Notes: generated by a model not told the origin, from the sequence alone. A DNA stretch of 64,000 nucleotides from Metallyticus violacea (GCA_030762175.1 CM060833.1:67295001-67359000); one strand, 5' to 3'; shown: positions 1 through 11,325, counted from the first letter of the stretch. Numbers and translations: made by a program.

Positions 1-1046
1 AAGTTATTAAGTTGCAGCAACTTTCCAATTAAAGAGTAAGAGGGATAGAATAAATGATAATGTCACTAAGTTAATAATTAAAACTGTTTATACATGAAAA
101 ACATTTTAGACTCGTTTATTTAAAATTAATTTTATGAAAAGCAATAATTTATTGTGTATATGGTTACGATTCGTGTTAAATTGGCGCCAAATATATCGAC
201 TTTAGAGCCAATTTGGAAAGATTTGGTCATGCTAGGCTGCTAATAGTATGGTAGAGAGGCGCCTACTTAAGAATGCTTTTGTATAAAGTTTATTAGAACT
301 GATATATTATCATTTCAAGATGTAATATGACGTACTGCTTTCAAATGCTTACTTCTTCAGAAACAGCCAGTCTGGTTCCAGATTTTATAGTCATGACAAT
401 TCTCTCTTTATAGTGAAAATGTTAAAATGATTTGAATATATTGAATGTGGAAATCATTTCTAATCTAAATAATTAATTAACCTACTTAATTTTAATTGAT
501 GTTTGCATCCCATATTACTAGGTGACTCCTTCTCTTATGGGTAATGGCAGGTTAGGAAATTCTTCAGCAAGTGTATTTTATAGATTATCTAAAATAACTT
601 TCAACTTTGTAACAATTCTGAAGTGGAAGTAAATGTACATCTAACCTGCCTCAACTTCTGTGAAAAGATAAATTATATAATTCAACCTATACTTTTTATC
701 ATAAACAATCAAAGTTAACATATATTGTACTTAAATCTCACTGAGCCAACTCTGAACTTGCACGGGAGTGTATTCAGGTTTTTATTAATATTTCCACAAA
801 GAATCAATTAGAACTTTATTGGGTGCCTGCATTTCATGACATAGAAGATAATGCTGGGTAGAAGTAAGCTGGCTAAAGAAAGAACTAAGATTGACTTCAT
901 AGGTCCAGAACCGTTTTCTGCGGCATTTGCAAGAAAACTGCTAGAACCGCAGTATATTTGTGGACAAAGAAAGAATATCAGATAAGATTAAAGAGTTTCC
1001 CGGTCAAGAATTGATTAAAATTATTGTAAAACATTCTACAGCACCC
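1..1046. other. AT-rich noncoding, nothing recognised
   Basis: I see no coding relic, tRNA-like box or terminal repeat in this stretch. It is unique-looking AT-rich sequence up to the target-site duplication of the first SINE. Confidence 0.6.
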
Positions 1047-1334
1047 TAACTAAAATCGGACCTGGTGGTGTAGTGGTAACCATACTCGCCTCCTAAGCCC
1101 AAGATTGCGGGTTCGATCCCGACCAGGATCGATGGATTTTTTCGGACGTAAAAATCCTAAGTATGTCTTTCTTCGGAAGGGAAGTAAATCCGTGGGTGCC
1201 GTGTCGTACATTTACGGCACAAAAAATAACCTCAAGCCTGAAATAAGAGGCCTCTGAACAAAATTTGTCGGCCGTTTCACGCCCTGAATTGAATGGGAAT
1301 AGATTTGATTAAATCAAATCAACCGTAACTAAAA
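1047..1334 (+). repeat. SINE-A copy, tRNA-derived head
   Basis: The head carries an RNA polymerase III A-box-like segment (tggtgtagtggtaacc) and a B box (gggttcgatccc). It is followed by the family body with the landmarks ttcggaagggaagtaaa, acatttacggcac and gtcggccgtttcacgccctg. A 9-bp direct repeat, taactaaaa, flanks it at 1047-1055 and 1326-1334 and marks the insertion. The usual 3' end (gacgctgatgacctgagatgttaaagagc) is missing and is replaced by a short palindromic AT tail. This is a SINE: noncoding, moved in trans by a LINE. The family name is mine. Confidence 0.85.
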
Positions 1335-2003
1335 ACCTACTGAGTAGCGATAGAACGCAAACCGATAACTATTGGGATGATTACTGGACGTTGGCCATTC
1401 CGTAAACATTTACTGTTGCACACTATTTTTTTTCGGTGACTATTCCATTCTATCCAAACGGGCAACAATGATATCCCTTCACATTTTAACCTTGCAATCA
1501 AAAAAGTAGGACGGCAATCGGAGAAGGCATGTTCAAGAATTAAATCGTAAGATAAGCTTAGTGTGAAGTAATTGATTGGTTGACAAAGTTCATAATAAAA
1601 CATCAAAAATAGCCGTAACCCCTAACTGTAGGTGAATAATTAACATAACTTTAAAAAAATTAATCTCTAAGATCGTGGCATAAGTAACTTTACAAGAATA
1701 TTACATAAAACTGGGCCAGTGTGAAAGAACTTGCCAACTTATTTTAAGTGTTTGTAGTACAAACCCATGGAAGGTAGAATATAAATTATACAAATTAGTA
1801 AAACACTGAAAGACCGAACTTTTTAAAAATAACAAATTAAAAATAACCTCTTTTTCCTTCACATTTAAATTGCGTTCTTGTTTCATTTATATTATATTAA
1901 GAAAATATAAATTACATAAAACTCAAATGCCTAGAAATTTAGATCCGAAAAGATTTTAAATTAATCTGAACTCACCAATAAATATATAATGCCAACCAAA
2001 CTA
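1335..2003. other. AT-rich noncoding, nothing recognised
   Basis: Short minus-strand open frames occur here, but none resembles a family I know. No repeat boundary is visible. Confidence 0.5.
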
Positions 2004-2289
2004 TACCGCCACAGATGGCCGAGGTCGTTAAGGTGCGTACTCGTGAGCGGGAGGTCTGATGTTCGAATCACGCCAGGAATGTTCTCTCTAAATGAGGGTT
2101 TTTCCAGGTTTTCCTCAGTTGTCATAAATGGCAAATGCCGGGTACCCTAAACTTAGGCCTGTACACGTCCTTTCTTAAAAAAATGCTTTCGCAATATATC
2201 ATTTCATTCAATGTATCATCAGTGTTCGCCGCCTGTGATGCCTCAGTATTAAAAACGGGCGTGAAACACTATTTAAAAAATGTTACCGC
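2004..2289 (+). repeat. SINE-B copy, near full length
   Basis: The tRNA-Leu/Ser-like head has an A box (tggccgaggtcgttaagg) and a degenerate B box (gttcgaatcacgcc). The body has the family landmarks ttttccaggttttcctcag, ggcaaatgccgggtaccc and gttcgccgcctgtgatgcc, and ends in aaaacgggcgtgaaacact. A weak 6-bp repeat, taccgc, at 2004-2009 and 2284-2289 may be the target-site duplication. Six other full or partial copies and several 3' stubs are in this window. Confidence 0.85.
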
Positions 2290-2539
2290 TTAAGAAGGAA
2301 AAGGAAAAGTCTCTCCCAGAGAAGGGGGAGAGACCAATCGTTGCTGTCGCCACGCTGTCCGCTTCTGGAGTTCCAGTCCTAGGTCGAGCACAAAAATGTG
2401 ACGTCACAGCAAGCAAAATCTATGCGTAGACGCCAACACGCAGTGTGTGTGGTGATATGACGAGAGCTAAATGGCCACGACACATGTGCCACTGAAATGC
2501 CGCTAAGGCATTCTGGAGGCACTCTGGAGGTCACCCATC

Positions 2540-2625
2540 CTGTCTATGAGATTGCAAAACACATCTTGCTAGAGTGCGAAACTCTGGAAAGACAAAAAGA
2601 TTTTTATTTGCATGCAATCCTATAG
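2540..2625 (+). pseudogene. LINE C-terminal zinc-knuckle relic
   Basis: Frame +1 from 2548 reads EIAKHILLECETLERQKD, which resembles the C-terminal H-I-L-x-x-C motif of many insect non-LTR retrotransposon ORF2 proteins. The preceding cysteines are lost or out of frame, and there are stops shortly after. Only about 25 codons are recognisable, so clade assignment is not possible and chance similarity remains possible. Confidence 0.4.
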
Positions 2626-3265
2626 GATATGTAACTATTAAGCTTGCAGTAAAGATTCTAGAGCTCCCTCAAGTTCTAGATCTGAAACTACAAATTTAAG
2701 ATTAAAAGAATGCATAAAAAACCGTTGTAGCTTAAGTGCTAAGATTTATCATTAATCGATCAATATGTAACATGATCATATCTTTGATACAGCAGCTACT
2801 AAACCACTGTCTTTCTGAGATACTGGATCATACATTACTCACATTCCGCAGCATACGTAATGATGTGTGAACAGCTCTTGATAAAACCTGTCAATCGCAA
2901 GGGAAACCCCCAGTAACTGATCAGCAAAGTTACGAACAAATACCAGGAGTATTCAAGAGGATAGAAAGTACTTAGAAGATACAATACTTGCTAATGCAAT
3001 AGTGTGGATTAGCTTACTCTCTTAAATGCGAAATAATTCCTAAAAGCTCCCAGATCTGATTAGCAAGATATTTCCAAGAAGCAAATGTAGACCTTTAAAA
3101 ACCCAAGACTCAAAAAGGAATTCTTCCCCCATATCCTTCCTTGCAGTGTAAGCAAATATATTATGATTTTGTACCAATATTTTAAATGCATCTTTACTTG
3201 CTAAACGTAAAGAACATAGGTTAAAACTCGGTCTCATTTACATATCATTAAATAGCTGTCACATG
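2626..3265. other. noncoding, nothing recognised
   Basis: No clear coding relic or repeat boundary was seen. The short open frames are unremarkable. Confidence 0.5.
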
Positions 3266-3341
3266 GAAACAGTCGTTTTTTCTAAATAGTGTTTAACGCC
3301 CATTTTTCCTACTGAGGCGCACAAGGGGTGAAACAGACGTT
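3266..3341 (-). repeat. SINE-B 3' stub with target-site duplication
   Basis: A 52-bp insert (3278-3329) matches only the last ~50 bp of SINE-B in reverse orientation (core tagtgtttaacgcccat). It is bracketed by gaaacagtcgtt (3266-3277) and gaaacagacgtt (3330-3341), an 11-of-12 direct repeat. The duplication shows that the stub inserted as a 5'-truncated copy rather than being the remnant of a decayed full copy. Confidence 0.75.
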
Positions 3342-4559
3342 GAATTGATGCAAGTGAACTTAATTAAGGACCCAATATTAATTAAGAAGCATTATATTAA
3401 TGCGGTATTGTTAAAAAGTGATTTTATAATACATCTATTCTTTTTATTACTATTTGTTATTATATATTTACATTTGTACTACTTTTATTTTGTTTACATG
3501 TCTCTATAAATCATGAAGCAATTGTCCAAAATGATGGACATACAAATACTGTAAGTTCAAGGGAATATTAAGAATCGACAGTGAAATTCAACAAATGTGT
3601 TTACAGATGTCTGAATACTCAAGGGTATATGACACGTATGTGACTGTTACTTTGTAGTGGCGGTTTATCCTCGTGAACGAGTACTATGTATGCTCCTAAC
3701 AGGATGATGAAATATGTTGCTATTTACCAGGCGGTAAAGCTAGGATAGGAACTGTAGCGTTATTGATCTCAGACCTTGCGTTTTTTATACCAGGTTTTCG
3801 ATTCCAGCAGCCCGATCCTCGGTCTGTCTGCTGAGAGGAAGGCGTTTCATCTGGAAGTCTGGCTAAAGGAGAAAAAATAAGATAACTAACAGTTATTTAC
3901 GATAAAGTTCCTAAAGTGTCATTTTTTAACGTATTTGAAGTTACGAAGCAAGGCGAAGCACAGTCAGTAAAATGATATAAAGCAATGCAAAAATAACTTT
4001 AGGAATGCGTAGTAAACAATGTTTTCTTCCAAAAAATTAAGATGGAGAGTTTATAAGATCGCGATTTTATGGCCAACCGTAATCAACCAAGCGATTGGGA
4101 AAAATTGAATGCTACCTGCAAGTAATGAACAGCATGAGTACATACGTGGAAATTATAGGGCTAAAATGTGACTATGAATTTTACATTTTTAGTGTAATAT
4201 TTGTGTCATGAAATATGGAGGTAAATCTTTAATTTCTTATTGATAAAAGTTTATACGTTGTAAAAGGTAATTCTTTTTTCGCTGCGTAAACCGGATAGCA
4301 GTGCGTAATGTAAATAATTGATTTCTTTAGGTACAAGAGTTTTAAAGACTCGCCCTAAGCCCTAAAAACAATTAGGCGTATTGTATTTTTGAAAACTGTG
4401 CTGTCTTTACAAATTGTTGGGATTCATTCTACTTTGCTATACAAACATATGTCGGAAATGTCTGATTAGCGAATTTAATTGAAAGAATGGGTTTCACATA
4501 CAGTCAAACATGTTTACCCAATTAATTACCTCATTCCTGTGATATAGCTGTGCCACTTT
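3342..4559. other. noncoding; one weak tRNA-like patch
   Basis: Around 3730-3870 there is a weak B-box-like segment (ggttttcgattccagc), possibly a decayed SINE of another family. Nothing else was recognised. Confidence 0.4.
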
Positions 4560-4990
4560 TATCAAATAGACTTTCACATATCATAGTTTGTTTCGTTGAC
4601 AAAGAATCTTGCTCACACGCTTGCCTGTATTCACTTGTGCTAAAGAGCTGAACAACGGATTAGCAGTTTGCTGAATTACCGCCGGTAAATCCTCAGGATC
4701 AAGATTCAGCAAACTTTGAAGATGATTAACAAACAATATCTGCCTAAGTAGCACACAGCCGCCGACTGTCTTCATTGATGTATGGAGTCTTTGGCAACCT
4801 GCTTTCAAAGTTGTACTTGCAGTTCAGGTCTATGAGTAGTTCTAGATCTTTCTTGATTGAAAGTTTGAGATGTCACTCCTACTCTCTCCAAAACTTGACG
4901 CTATACCTCAGACATTTTGGCGATTCATCTCGTGCCAGTCTAAGGAAAATGTTTGATACAGCTGTATGATTTGTTTGCAGTACAATTAAA
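4560..4990 (-). pseudogene. unidentified coding-like relic
   Basis: The minus strand reads like protein in two frames. One frame gives NIFLRLARDESPKCLRYSVK, then after two stops KKDLELLIDLNCKYNFESRL. A shifted frame gives LNLDPEDLPAVIQQTANPLF within a 75-codon open stretch at 4581-4808. Amino-acid texture is more protein-like than the surrounding AT-rich DNA. I do not recognise the family. It could be a decayed transposon protein, a retropseudogene, or chance. No splice sites were assigned. Confidence 0.3.
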
Positions 4991-5111
4991 TGAAAATTAT
5001 GTCTACTTGCTCATGAAATGAATATCCTGCCGTGACTAGATGCTGAATTGTAATGGTCAGGTTTAATGTACAAAGCAAACGAACCACGGGTAGTGTTGCC
5101 ACAAAATAATT

Positions 5112-5143
5112 CAATTATAAATGCAAACAATTATAAATGCAAT
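5112..5143. repeat. 16-bp tandem duplication
   Basis: The unit caattataaatgcaaa is repeated twice head to tail with one end difference. It is a simple local duplication. Confidence 0.7.
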
Positions 5144-5244
5144 GTAAATAGCAATGCCACCTGCAATATATAAAAGAACATTTTTGGTGAGGTGGCTTAC
5201 ATCTTTGGCACTCTCCAAATAAAGCATCAGAAATGGATCTATCT

Positions 5245-5700
5245 TCCGTTAAGGCTACAGCATATCACCAATATTATTTAACATATACATAGATTAAATT
5301 ATTAGGCAGGGGATAAAAATGTTACATATATATTATTCACACAACTTAAATAATAGGAACTACAAATGGCAATAGTCTTTATTGATGATCAAGTAATTAC
5401 ATCAAATAGTGAGGATAATGAAAGAGAACTATATGGGCTACATAAACTATCCACCCAATATAATATGATAGTATCTGTCGAAAAAAGTAAAACTATGGCC
5501 TTTCACAGCAAAAAAAATGCAACACGGTCTAAACCTTCGAGAACAAAATAATTGAACAATTTAATTAACTAAATTTTCTAGGAACAACAGTAACACAGTA
5601 AGGAAATGTTGACCATAAATAAAAAAAAACAGTTTTAAGAATACGAATGAAACAATTAGAAGAGCCCTTTGAAAATAAGCAATGTTTAAAATGTTTAGTG
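5245..5700 (+). pseudogene. LINE reverse transcriptase relic
   Basis: From 5253 the plus strand reads GYSISPILFNIYID, matching the conserved RT block usually written QGC-S-x-SP-x-LFNIYID. After a stop and frameshift, 5366-5551 gives VFIDDQVITSNSEDNERELY, corresponding to the FADDQ catalytic block with the first Asp position changed from the usual FADD to FIDD, followed by a VEKSKTMAF segment typical of the next block. Further on NKIIEQFN and LNFLGT match the block after that. The endonuclease domain, N-terminal RT and 3' end are not seen. It is a decayed, 5'- and 3'-truncated non-LTR retrotransposon, nonfunctional because of stops and shifts. Confidence 0.7.
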
Positions 5701-7359
5701 AAACATGGGTCATGAACTCACGAGACTGAAAGAAAATTAAATAAAAAAAAATCACATAATTATATTGCACATTATACAAACTGTATCACAAAAGAAATTT
5801 GTACATCCGCTCAGAGTTAAAATGTTTTGTTTTGTTTTTTAAAAAAGGGAAAAATTTACAAATACAACTGGAATTCACATTTGTAAAAATGAACCCCACC
5901 AGACTCCCACACAGATTTTGGGAATATCATTCTATGGTCAGGAGAGATAATGGAAGATCTTCTGAAGTTGGAGTGCTCGAGTGTAGTTGTTACAGGCAGA
6001 AATGTCTAATACACGAAGGCTGATGATGTTGATGACGATGATAGTGAGTTGTATTTTAAGATTAATTGAATAGGTAAACAAGCTGTTGGTTGCAGGTAAT
6101 ATTTCAGTCATAGATCATTAACGAGACACCTTTTAACTTGTACAGTTATGCACAGGCATGCCCCAAAGTTTGTACAGATATATCTTTGGCCGGCGGGAAA
6201 AGGCACATTAGTCAAAATGTTTCATTTTATGGTTATCTTAAAGTTAAGCACCGATTAATACCTGCATAATAGAATAATTAGAATTATCAAATTCATTCTA
6301 CTTGCAATTATATCACAATGGGAAATAATGCTCCTAAATTTGTACAAATATCATTGGAAAGCAAAAGGCACTTAAGTCAATTTTAGTTATTATGTTTGAA
6401 TTTATATAAGAAAATAATCTGAACCTAAGTTATAATATGTTTTCATTTTATTCATTCCTCACTACAATCCATTGTTGCTAATAGTGAACAGCTGCAGTGT
6501 TGCCGCTGTTTTCCCAACAATGTGCAGAATTACACTAATATCTCTTATGAACCTAGTAAAGATCTTGACATGGTGTTGTTGGTGGGCTCATATACGATTA
6601 ATTCAAGTCAAAACATGTTATCAAGAGGGAATAAGTTAGTGAAGTTAGCATTTTCTTCAACAGACAAGTGCAATGAAAGCGGTTTGTTTTAATGGTATAC
6701 AAGCTTACAACTCTTGTTGAATTATTATATTTTAATAATATTCAATAAATGCAGAACAATGTTTTATTAAGATGACTGAAATTAATAATTTCCAATTTAC
6801 CTTAACTTAATAGGCTTACCTGAAATATGACACATATATTTTAACATTTGCTTAACTATTTTAATTAATGTGTGATAATAATTTTAACTTAATGTAATAA
6901 ATTGCATGTTCATCTCACTGGTTTCAATATTAATGTTCTTCTATCATCTGTCTATCATTAACCACACCTTTCATTATTTTAACTTATAAAAATTCAATGA
7001 AGGGATTTTTGTTCTAATATATTAAATTGGAAGTTAGTTAGTCTGATAAATAAGGTTGTTTAGCCATATTCCATTTTTATAAATACCTTCATCTAGAGCT
7101 GCAAATAGTTTATTATATGCATCAGTGGAGTTTTAAGTAACATTGTATAATCACTATAACTTTTTTCGTACATTGTAAAATTTGGTCCTTTCAGATAATG
7201 CACAACTTTGTTCTTCATTTATTCACTTTTTAAACAGCGGTGCAAAAACTAATTCAGAAAGTATTTCCAGAAGTAAAAATAGTAGTTACTTGAAGCATTG
7301 CTAAATAACAGTGATATTCAGATGAAGACCCTACTGATAGAAATAGTTGGGATGACAGA
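5701..7359. other. AT-rich noncoding, nothing recognised
   Basis: This stretch has long AT runs and short chance frames only. I saw no tRNA-like boxes, inverted repeats or coding relic. Confidence 0.5.
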
Positions 7360-8240
7360 GCAACAAAATAAAATAGATATCAAAAACAAACCTAGACACG
7401 TTAGCACTTGTAACTCCTGAAAAGATATACCATCTGCAAAAATGAGTCCTAAGAAAAGGAGAGCTAAGAAAAAGTTGAGATACGAAGGAAGAATTGTGAA
7501 GTGTTTTTCGTTTGATCTGCAACAATCCACCACTTCTTTCGCCTACAAATGTCAGTTATGGACTTTTAGTCTTACTGTTCACGACTACGTGCTATATCTA
7601 TATGTGTCACGAGGCAATAAGTTGACGATCGCATTATGTGTCTAAAGCACTTACATTCATTGCCACTAGTGTTATATTTTACTAGGATATATGTGGGGCG
7701 CAAAATAAGAATTTCATTGTGGCAGCTGTGTTTTCATTTCTGCAGAAGGAATGCACACATTTTGATTTTACAGATCACAAATTCATGATCTCCAGGATAC
7801 AGTCACATATAGATGAATACTGATCATCTAGTCATTGAGAAGAAAGAAAAAATAGAAAACTAGTAATAGAAATGTTCCTCCCACATTATTGGTTCCAGCT
7901 AATAGCAGTCGCTACATGGGGCAGCAAGATTTTCTGCATGTTTTCAAATTTACTGAAAGTACCCTTTCTTATGAGATAACAACACGTGTAGGATAATGTT
8001 TTTACATGGAATAATGTGAAATACTGCGCTATTCATTTAGTGAATCAGGTACAAAACTATCTTAGAGGAAAGTGCAACATTCCATACATTATGCATGAAG
8101 AGACAAGCGACTGAGGAAATGGTGTTTACAGTAAAACCAATCACAGGCAAACTAGTTGCAATAAATCCGCAGAAAAAGAAAGATCTCATTTCTTTGTTTC
8201 CATAATTCCACAATGTTTTCATCGGTTCTATCAAGAGTCC
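7360..8240 (+). pseudogene. relic of an arthropod repeat-associated protein (DUF7869-like)
   Basis: Successive plus-strand segments in shifting frames match a protein family common as multicopy genes in insect genomes. I associate the family with the DUF7869 annotation, but from memory only. Near 7490: CFSFDLQQ, then YKCQLWTFSLTVHD. From 7692: ICGAQNKNFIVAAVFSFLQK, then HFDFTDHKFMISRIQSHIDE. Near 7818 in another frame: DHLVIEKKEK. Near 7872: MFLPHYWFQLI. Near 8130: VKPITGKLVAINPQKKKDLI, followed by IIPQCFHRFYQE. The family signatures seen are FDLQ, QLWTYN-x-T-x-HD, GQNKN, HKF, D-H-x-x-IE and KKKDL-x-SL. Multiple stops and frameshifts make it a pseudogene. A 100-codon minus-strand frame at 8037-8339 is its antisense shadow. 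Confidence 0.65.
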
Positions 8241-9073
8241 ATGATCTTGACTAAATTGAGCATAACAACTGAGAAAATCTTCAATCATTTTTTTTTGTAC
8301 ACTCATACTTACAAGATATGTTTTAAGTTTGTACAGCATTCTTATAAGCTGATAATATCGTAAAATAAAGATGCTATATAAAATTTAGTATTTGTACCAA
8401 ATGACACAAGACAAACTTTTTATTGCTTTTAAACGATAAGTTATATATTTATTTTGGTTTTTAAAATATGAAAATGATTTTAATTCATATTGAAAGACTG
8501 CAAAATTAAATAAACATATATGTATTAAATTCTTGTACTAGTGTTCAGATAAGAGTAAATTAAACAAATTGACCGACCAAGTTATATTCCAAATTTCAAA
8601 CTGATGCATTTGCTTCTTTTCTTTCGTTTGTTTTGTGACTCGTAATTGGCGAAAACGTTGTCAGGTAAAACACCAAAAGTGTTCAATGAATATTATTGTG
8701 TACAATTTTTTGTAGTAGACAATTCATAACTATAAAATGGTCAATATACACAGAAAAGAAGCCAGACACAGACCAAGTAACAAGTTCAGGCATTCGAAAA
8801 GTGTTAATTCATTTCCATAATTTATAAAAGAACTGCATTGTAATAAAAATAAGTTCAAGTTAGTATTGAAAAGTTACCTTATTACTCACACCTTCTATAC
8901 AAAGGAGGATTTCATACAATCAAAAAATAAGTGTATAATTTTGCTACGTTTAATTAATTAAGTTTTGTAAATATACTAAATATAACTGCTTTAACTTACC
9001 ATTTTGTAAATGTTCTATATGTACCTATAAAAAGTTAAGTTATTACTAATATTTTTCCGAAATGACATTTTCA
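8241..9073. other. AT-rich noncoding, nothing recognised
   Basis: No recognisable element was seen between the relic on the left and the SINE-A target duplication on the right. Confidence 0.5.
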
Positions 9074-9081
9074 GTAAGCTA

Positions 9082-9126
<45 letters not shown>

Positions 9127-9402
9127 GGACGCTCTTTAACATCTCAGGTCATCAGCGTCCCATTCAACTCAGGGCGTGAAACGGCCGACAAATTTTGCTC
9201 AGAGGCCTCTCTTTCAGGCTTGAGGTTCTTTTTCGTGCCGTAAATGTACGACACGGGACCCACGGCTTTACTTCCCTTCCGAAGGAAGCCATACTTAGGA
9301 TTTTTACGCCCGAAAAAATCCATCGATCCTGGCGGGTTCGAACCCGCGTTTTGGGCGTAGGAGGCAAGTAAGGTAACCACTACCACCGACAATGTAAGCT
9401 AC
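9074..9402 (-). repeat. SINE-A copy, young, 40-base tail
   Basis: This is a full-length reverse-oriented SINE-A with an uninterrupted run of 40 T (9084-9123), the poly-A tail on the minus strand. A perfect 9-bp target-site duplication, gtaagctac, is at 9074-9082 and 9394-9402. The body retains all landmarks, including the 3' end acatctcaggtcatcagcg that the 1.1-kb copy lacks. A long pure homopolymer tail and exact duplication suggest recent insertion. Two minus-strand open frames through it (67 and 82 codons) are not genes. Confidence 0.92.
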
Positions 9403-9767
9403 GTAAAAGGACAAAGTCTCTGACAAAATCTATATATAATTTCTGACAAAATCTACATTCTAGACTTAGACTAACTCTCATAAAGTTTGCTAAATGCACC
9501 ATAGATTCTGAAAATTTAATTGATTAGATATGATATCAACTCTCTTGGCTTTTGTCAAGTTCTCTTCCAATTTGATAAAACGAATTACTTTTATGAGCCA
9601 AATTAAATACAGACTAAGATTAAAGTTTCCACTCTGGTACACGAACTATTCTCTAATTCTTCCTGAAAAGTGCAGTTACCGTATTTCCTGAGATTACAAT
9701 CCCACTCGCTTAGATTTATGAATTTTATCTGAGTTAAATAAGCACGCGGCGACGCGATGGACATATA
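9403..9767. other. noncoding, nothing recognised
   Basis: A short imperfect duplication (ctgacaaaatctatat and ctgacaaaatctacat) occurs at about 9420-9460. Otherwise nothing was recognised. Confidence 0.5.
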
Positions 9768-9974
9768 TTGAGGATTGTTGTACCAGTGTTTCTTTTGTTT
9801 GCCTTGCATGCTCTAGCTCTCTCTAATCTCAGCTTGGGGGATAAGAAGTGTGTAGAAATAGCTTCGATGCTATATGATATCAGATATGATAGCGTCCAAT
9901 CTTCCTTCTACAGCCTTGTTTGTGTTCACGAGAGCAAGAATCGTTGGAGGGAGAAAGGATCGTCTCGCAGCTGA
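9768..9974 (+). pseudogene. possible secreted-protein fragment, lysozyme-C-like (speculative)
   Basis: The frame opens with TTG, not ATG, and reads RIVVPVFLLFALHALALS, a plausible signal peptide. It continues KKCVEIASMLYDI and SLVCVHESKN. The spacing C-x-E-I-A-x-x-L-Y ... V-C-x-H-E-S-x-N is loosely like the N-terminus of C-type lysozymes (C-E-L-A-x-x-L ... W-V-C-L-x-x-x-E-S-x-x-N), but two residues are extra in the middle and one is missing near ES. A stop follows at residue 69, and no downstream lysozyme exon (GLFQIN, WC motifs) was seen. A single-exon gene, an isolated exon or pure chance are all possible. I weight chance most heavily. Confidence 0.2.
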
Positions 9975-10744
9975 GTACTCGATAGAAAGACTTTACTGGA
10001 GAAAGAATATGTGAACGCTAGCGCATTATAACAAGCGATGTGGGTATTAGGTTCCTTACGGAGAAGTTTGCTGTGTGTGGAACTAAATGGTTAGCAATGC
10101 CTTCTAGGAAGTTCTTTGCGGTACACTGTACAGAAATGAGTTGCTCCTCAAAGCAGCTTGTGACGTCAGATTGATACCTACATACGACACTTTACAAACT
10201 GATATATTACATTTAAACAAGAAAAAAATTTAGAAAGCACCCGGTCAACTAACATTTTGAAAATTTTTTAATTCAAACAGAATTTGTAACATCTTATTTT
10301 ATTTTATATTATAATATATAGCCTATGATAAAAGTAGAAAATAGGCTGGCATATGTGAACATATTATAAATATGCTGGTAAATTTTGTAAGTATTCTTTG
10401 TTTACTAGTTTATGGGGCAAATGTTAACAATTACCATTCACTTTTGGTGAAAAATGAAAATGTATCGTTGCGCATATGAGTTCATGTTCCCCCGTTGAGC
10501 GGCTCTATTGTACAGGAGCACAGCTAATAAGAAAATAAAAGTCCGTCACACAGAGGCTGCATAAACTAAGCGATTTGCTCACCGAGCTGAATAACTTTCA
10601 ATAAAAACCAATATAAGATCAAAAATAGGCCTTATTAATTAAAGAAATAACTTACGGCATTACTATGTAATATTAGGGGAATAAAATTAGAATTCTTGCA
10701 ACCTGTAGGTGTTACAAAACAGAAACCACATTTTTAGAATTGTC
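9975..10744. other. noncoding, nothing recognised
   Basis: A short open stretch near 10040-10170 has no recognisable family. There are no repeat boundaries. Confidence 0.45.
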
Positions 10745-10771
10745 ATTATTATTATTATTATTATTATTATT
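10745..10771. repeat. (ATT)n microsatellite
   Basis: Nine uninterrupted ATT units. Confidence 0.95.
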
Positions 10772-11325
10772 GAAATTAAACCATAAAATTCTTGTATAGT
10801 ATTAATTTAATAAAATGTATGACGACCGATAGACAAAGCTAAACTGTGTGAGTGTTTTTAAACATAACCATGTTTAAGTACTGAGCCCTTGATTTTATTT
10901 TTACATTCAATAAAATAGAAAGAAATAGCAGAAAGTTTCGAGTTACATTGTGTATTTAAGAAGAAGGGTTCGTGAGTTTCAATAAAACAAAGACGTGTTT
11001 CTATTCAGAAACAATTACATTGTACAAATCAAATAAAAACAATCGAAAGTTACTTCGATTTTCATTGACTTTAAGATTTAATTTAATGTTATTGTATTAA
11101 AAACATGTAACGAAAACTTTTCTGAAGATTATTACAAAGCAATACTGGACAAGCAATTCTTGAATCAACCGCGGGACCGGCCGGCAGCGATATGTCGCTA
11201 TTTCGATGCAGACGGGGAGTATAACACCCCTCCGCTGCGCAAGTGTGAGTTGAAAACTTGTGCAAGTAGCACGAATTTGTTAGGCGACGCATTACAGTGT
11301 ATTGGGTGAAAATGTATCGAGTGAA
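10772..11325. other. noncoding; GC-richer patch before transposase relic
   Basis: From about 11160 to 11250 base composition becomes more GC-rich (gggaccggccggcagcg). This may be the 5' untranslated part of the transposon relic that follows, but I could not define its end. Confidence 0.35.

Noticed and set aside
1060..1135. Possible functional tRNA gene
   Set aside because: A and B boxes are present but no closed acceptor stem is evident, and the sequence continues into a SINE body repeated elsewhere.
3716..3875. Weak tRNA-like boxes, possible additional SINE
   Set aside because: Only a B-box-like segment is reasonable. No second copy, tail or duplication was found.
8037..8339. 100-codon minus-strand frame with hydrophobic C-terminus, possibly a receptor exon, with splice-like sites
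   Set aside because: The opposite strand carries the KKKDLISL and FHRFYQE blocks of the repeat-associated protein relic in the expected order, so this frame is its antisense shadow.
9930..10010. RIVGG string in frame +2 suggesting a trypsin-like protease
   Set aside because: No catalytic His, Asp or Ser block follows and stops occur within 30 codons, so it is coincidence.
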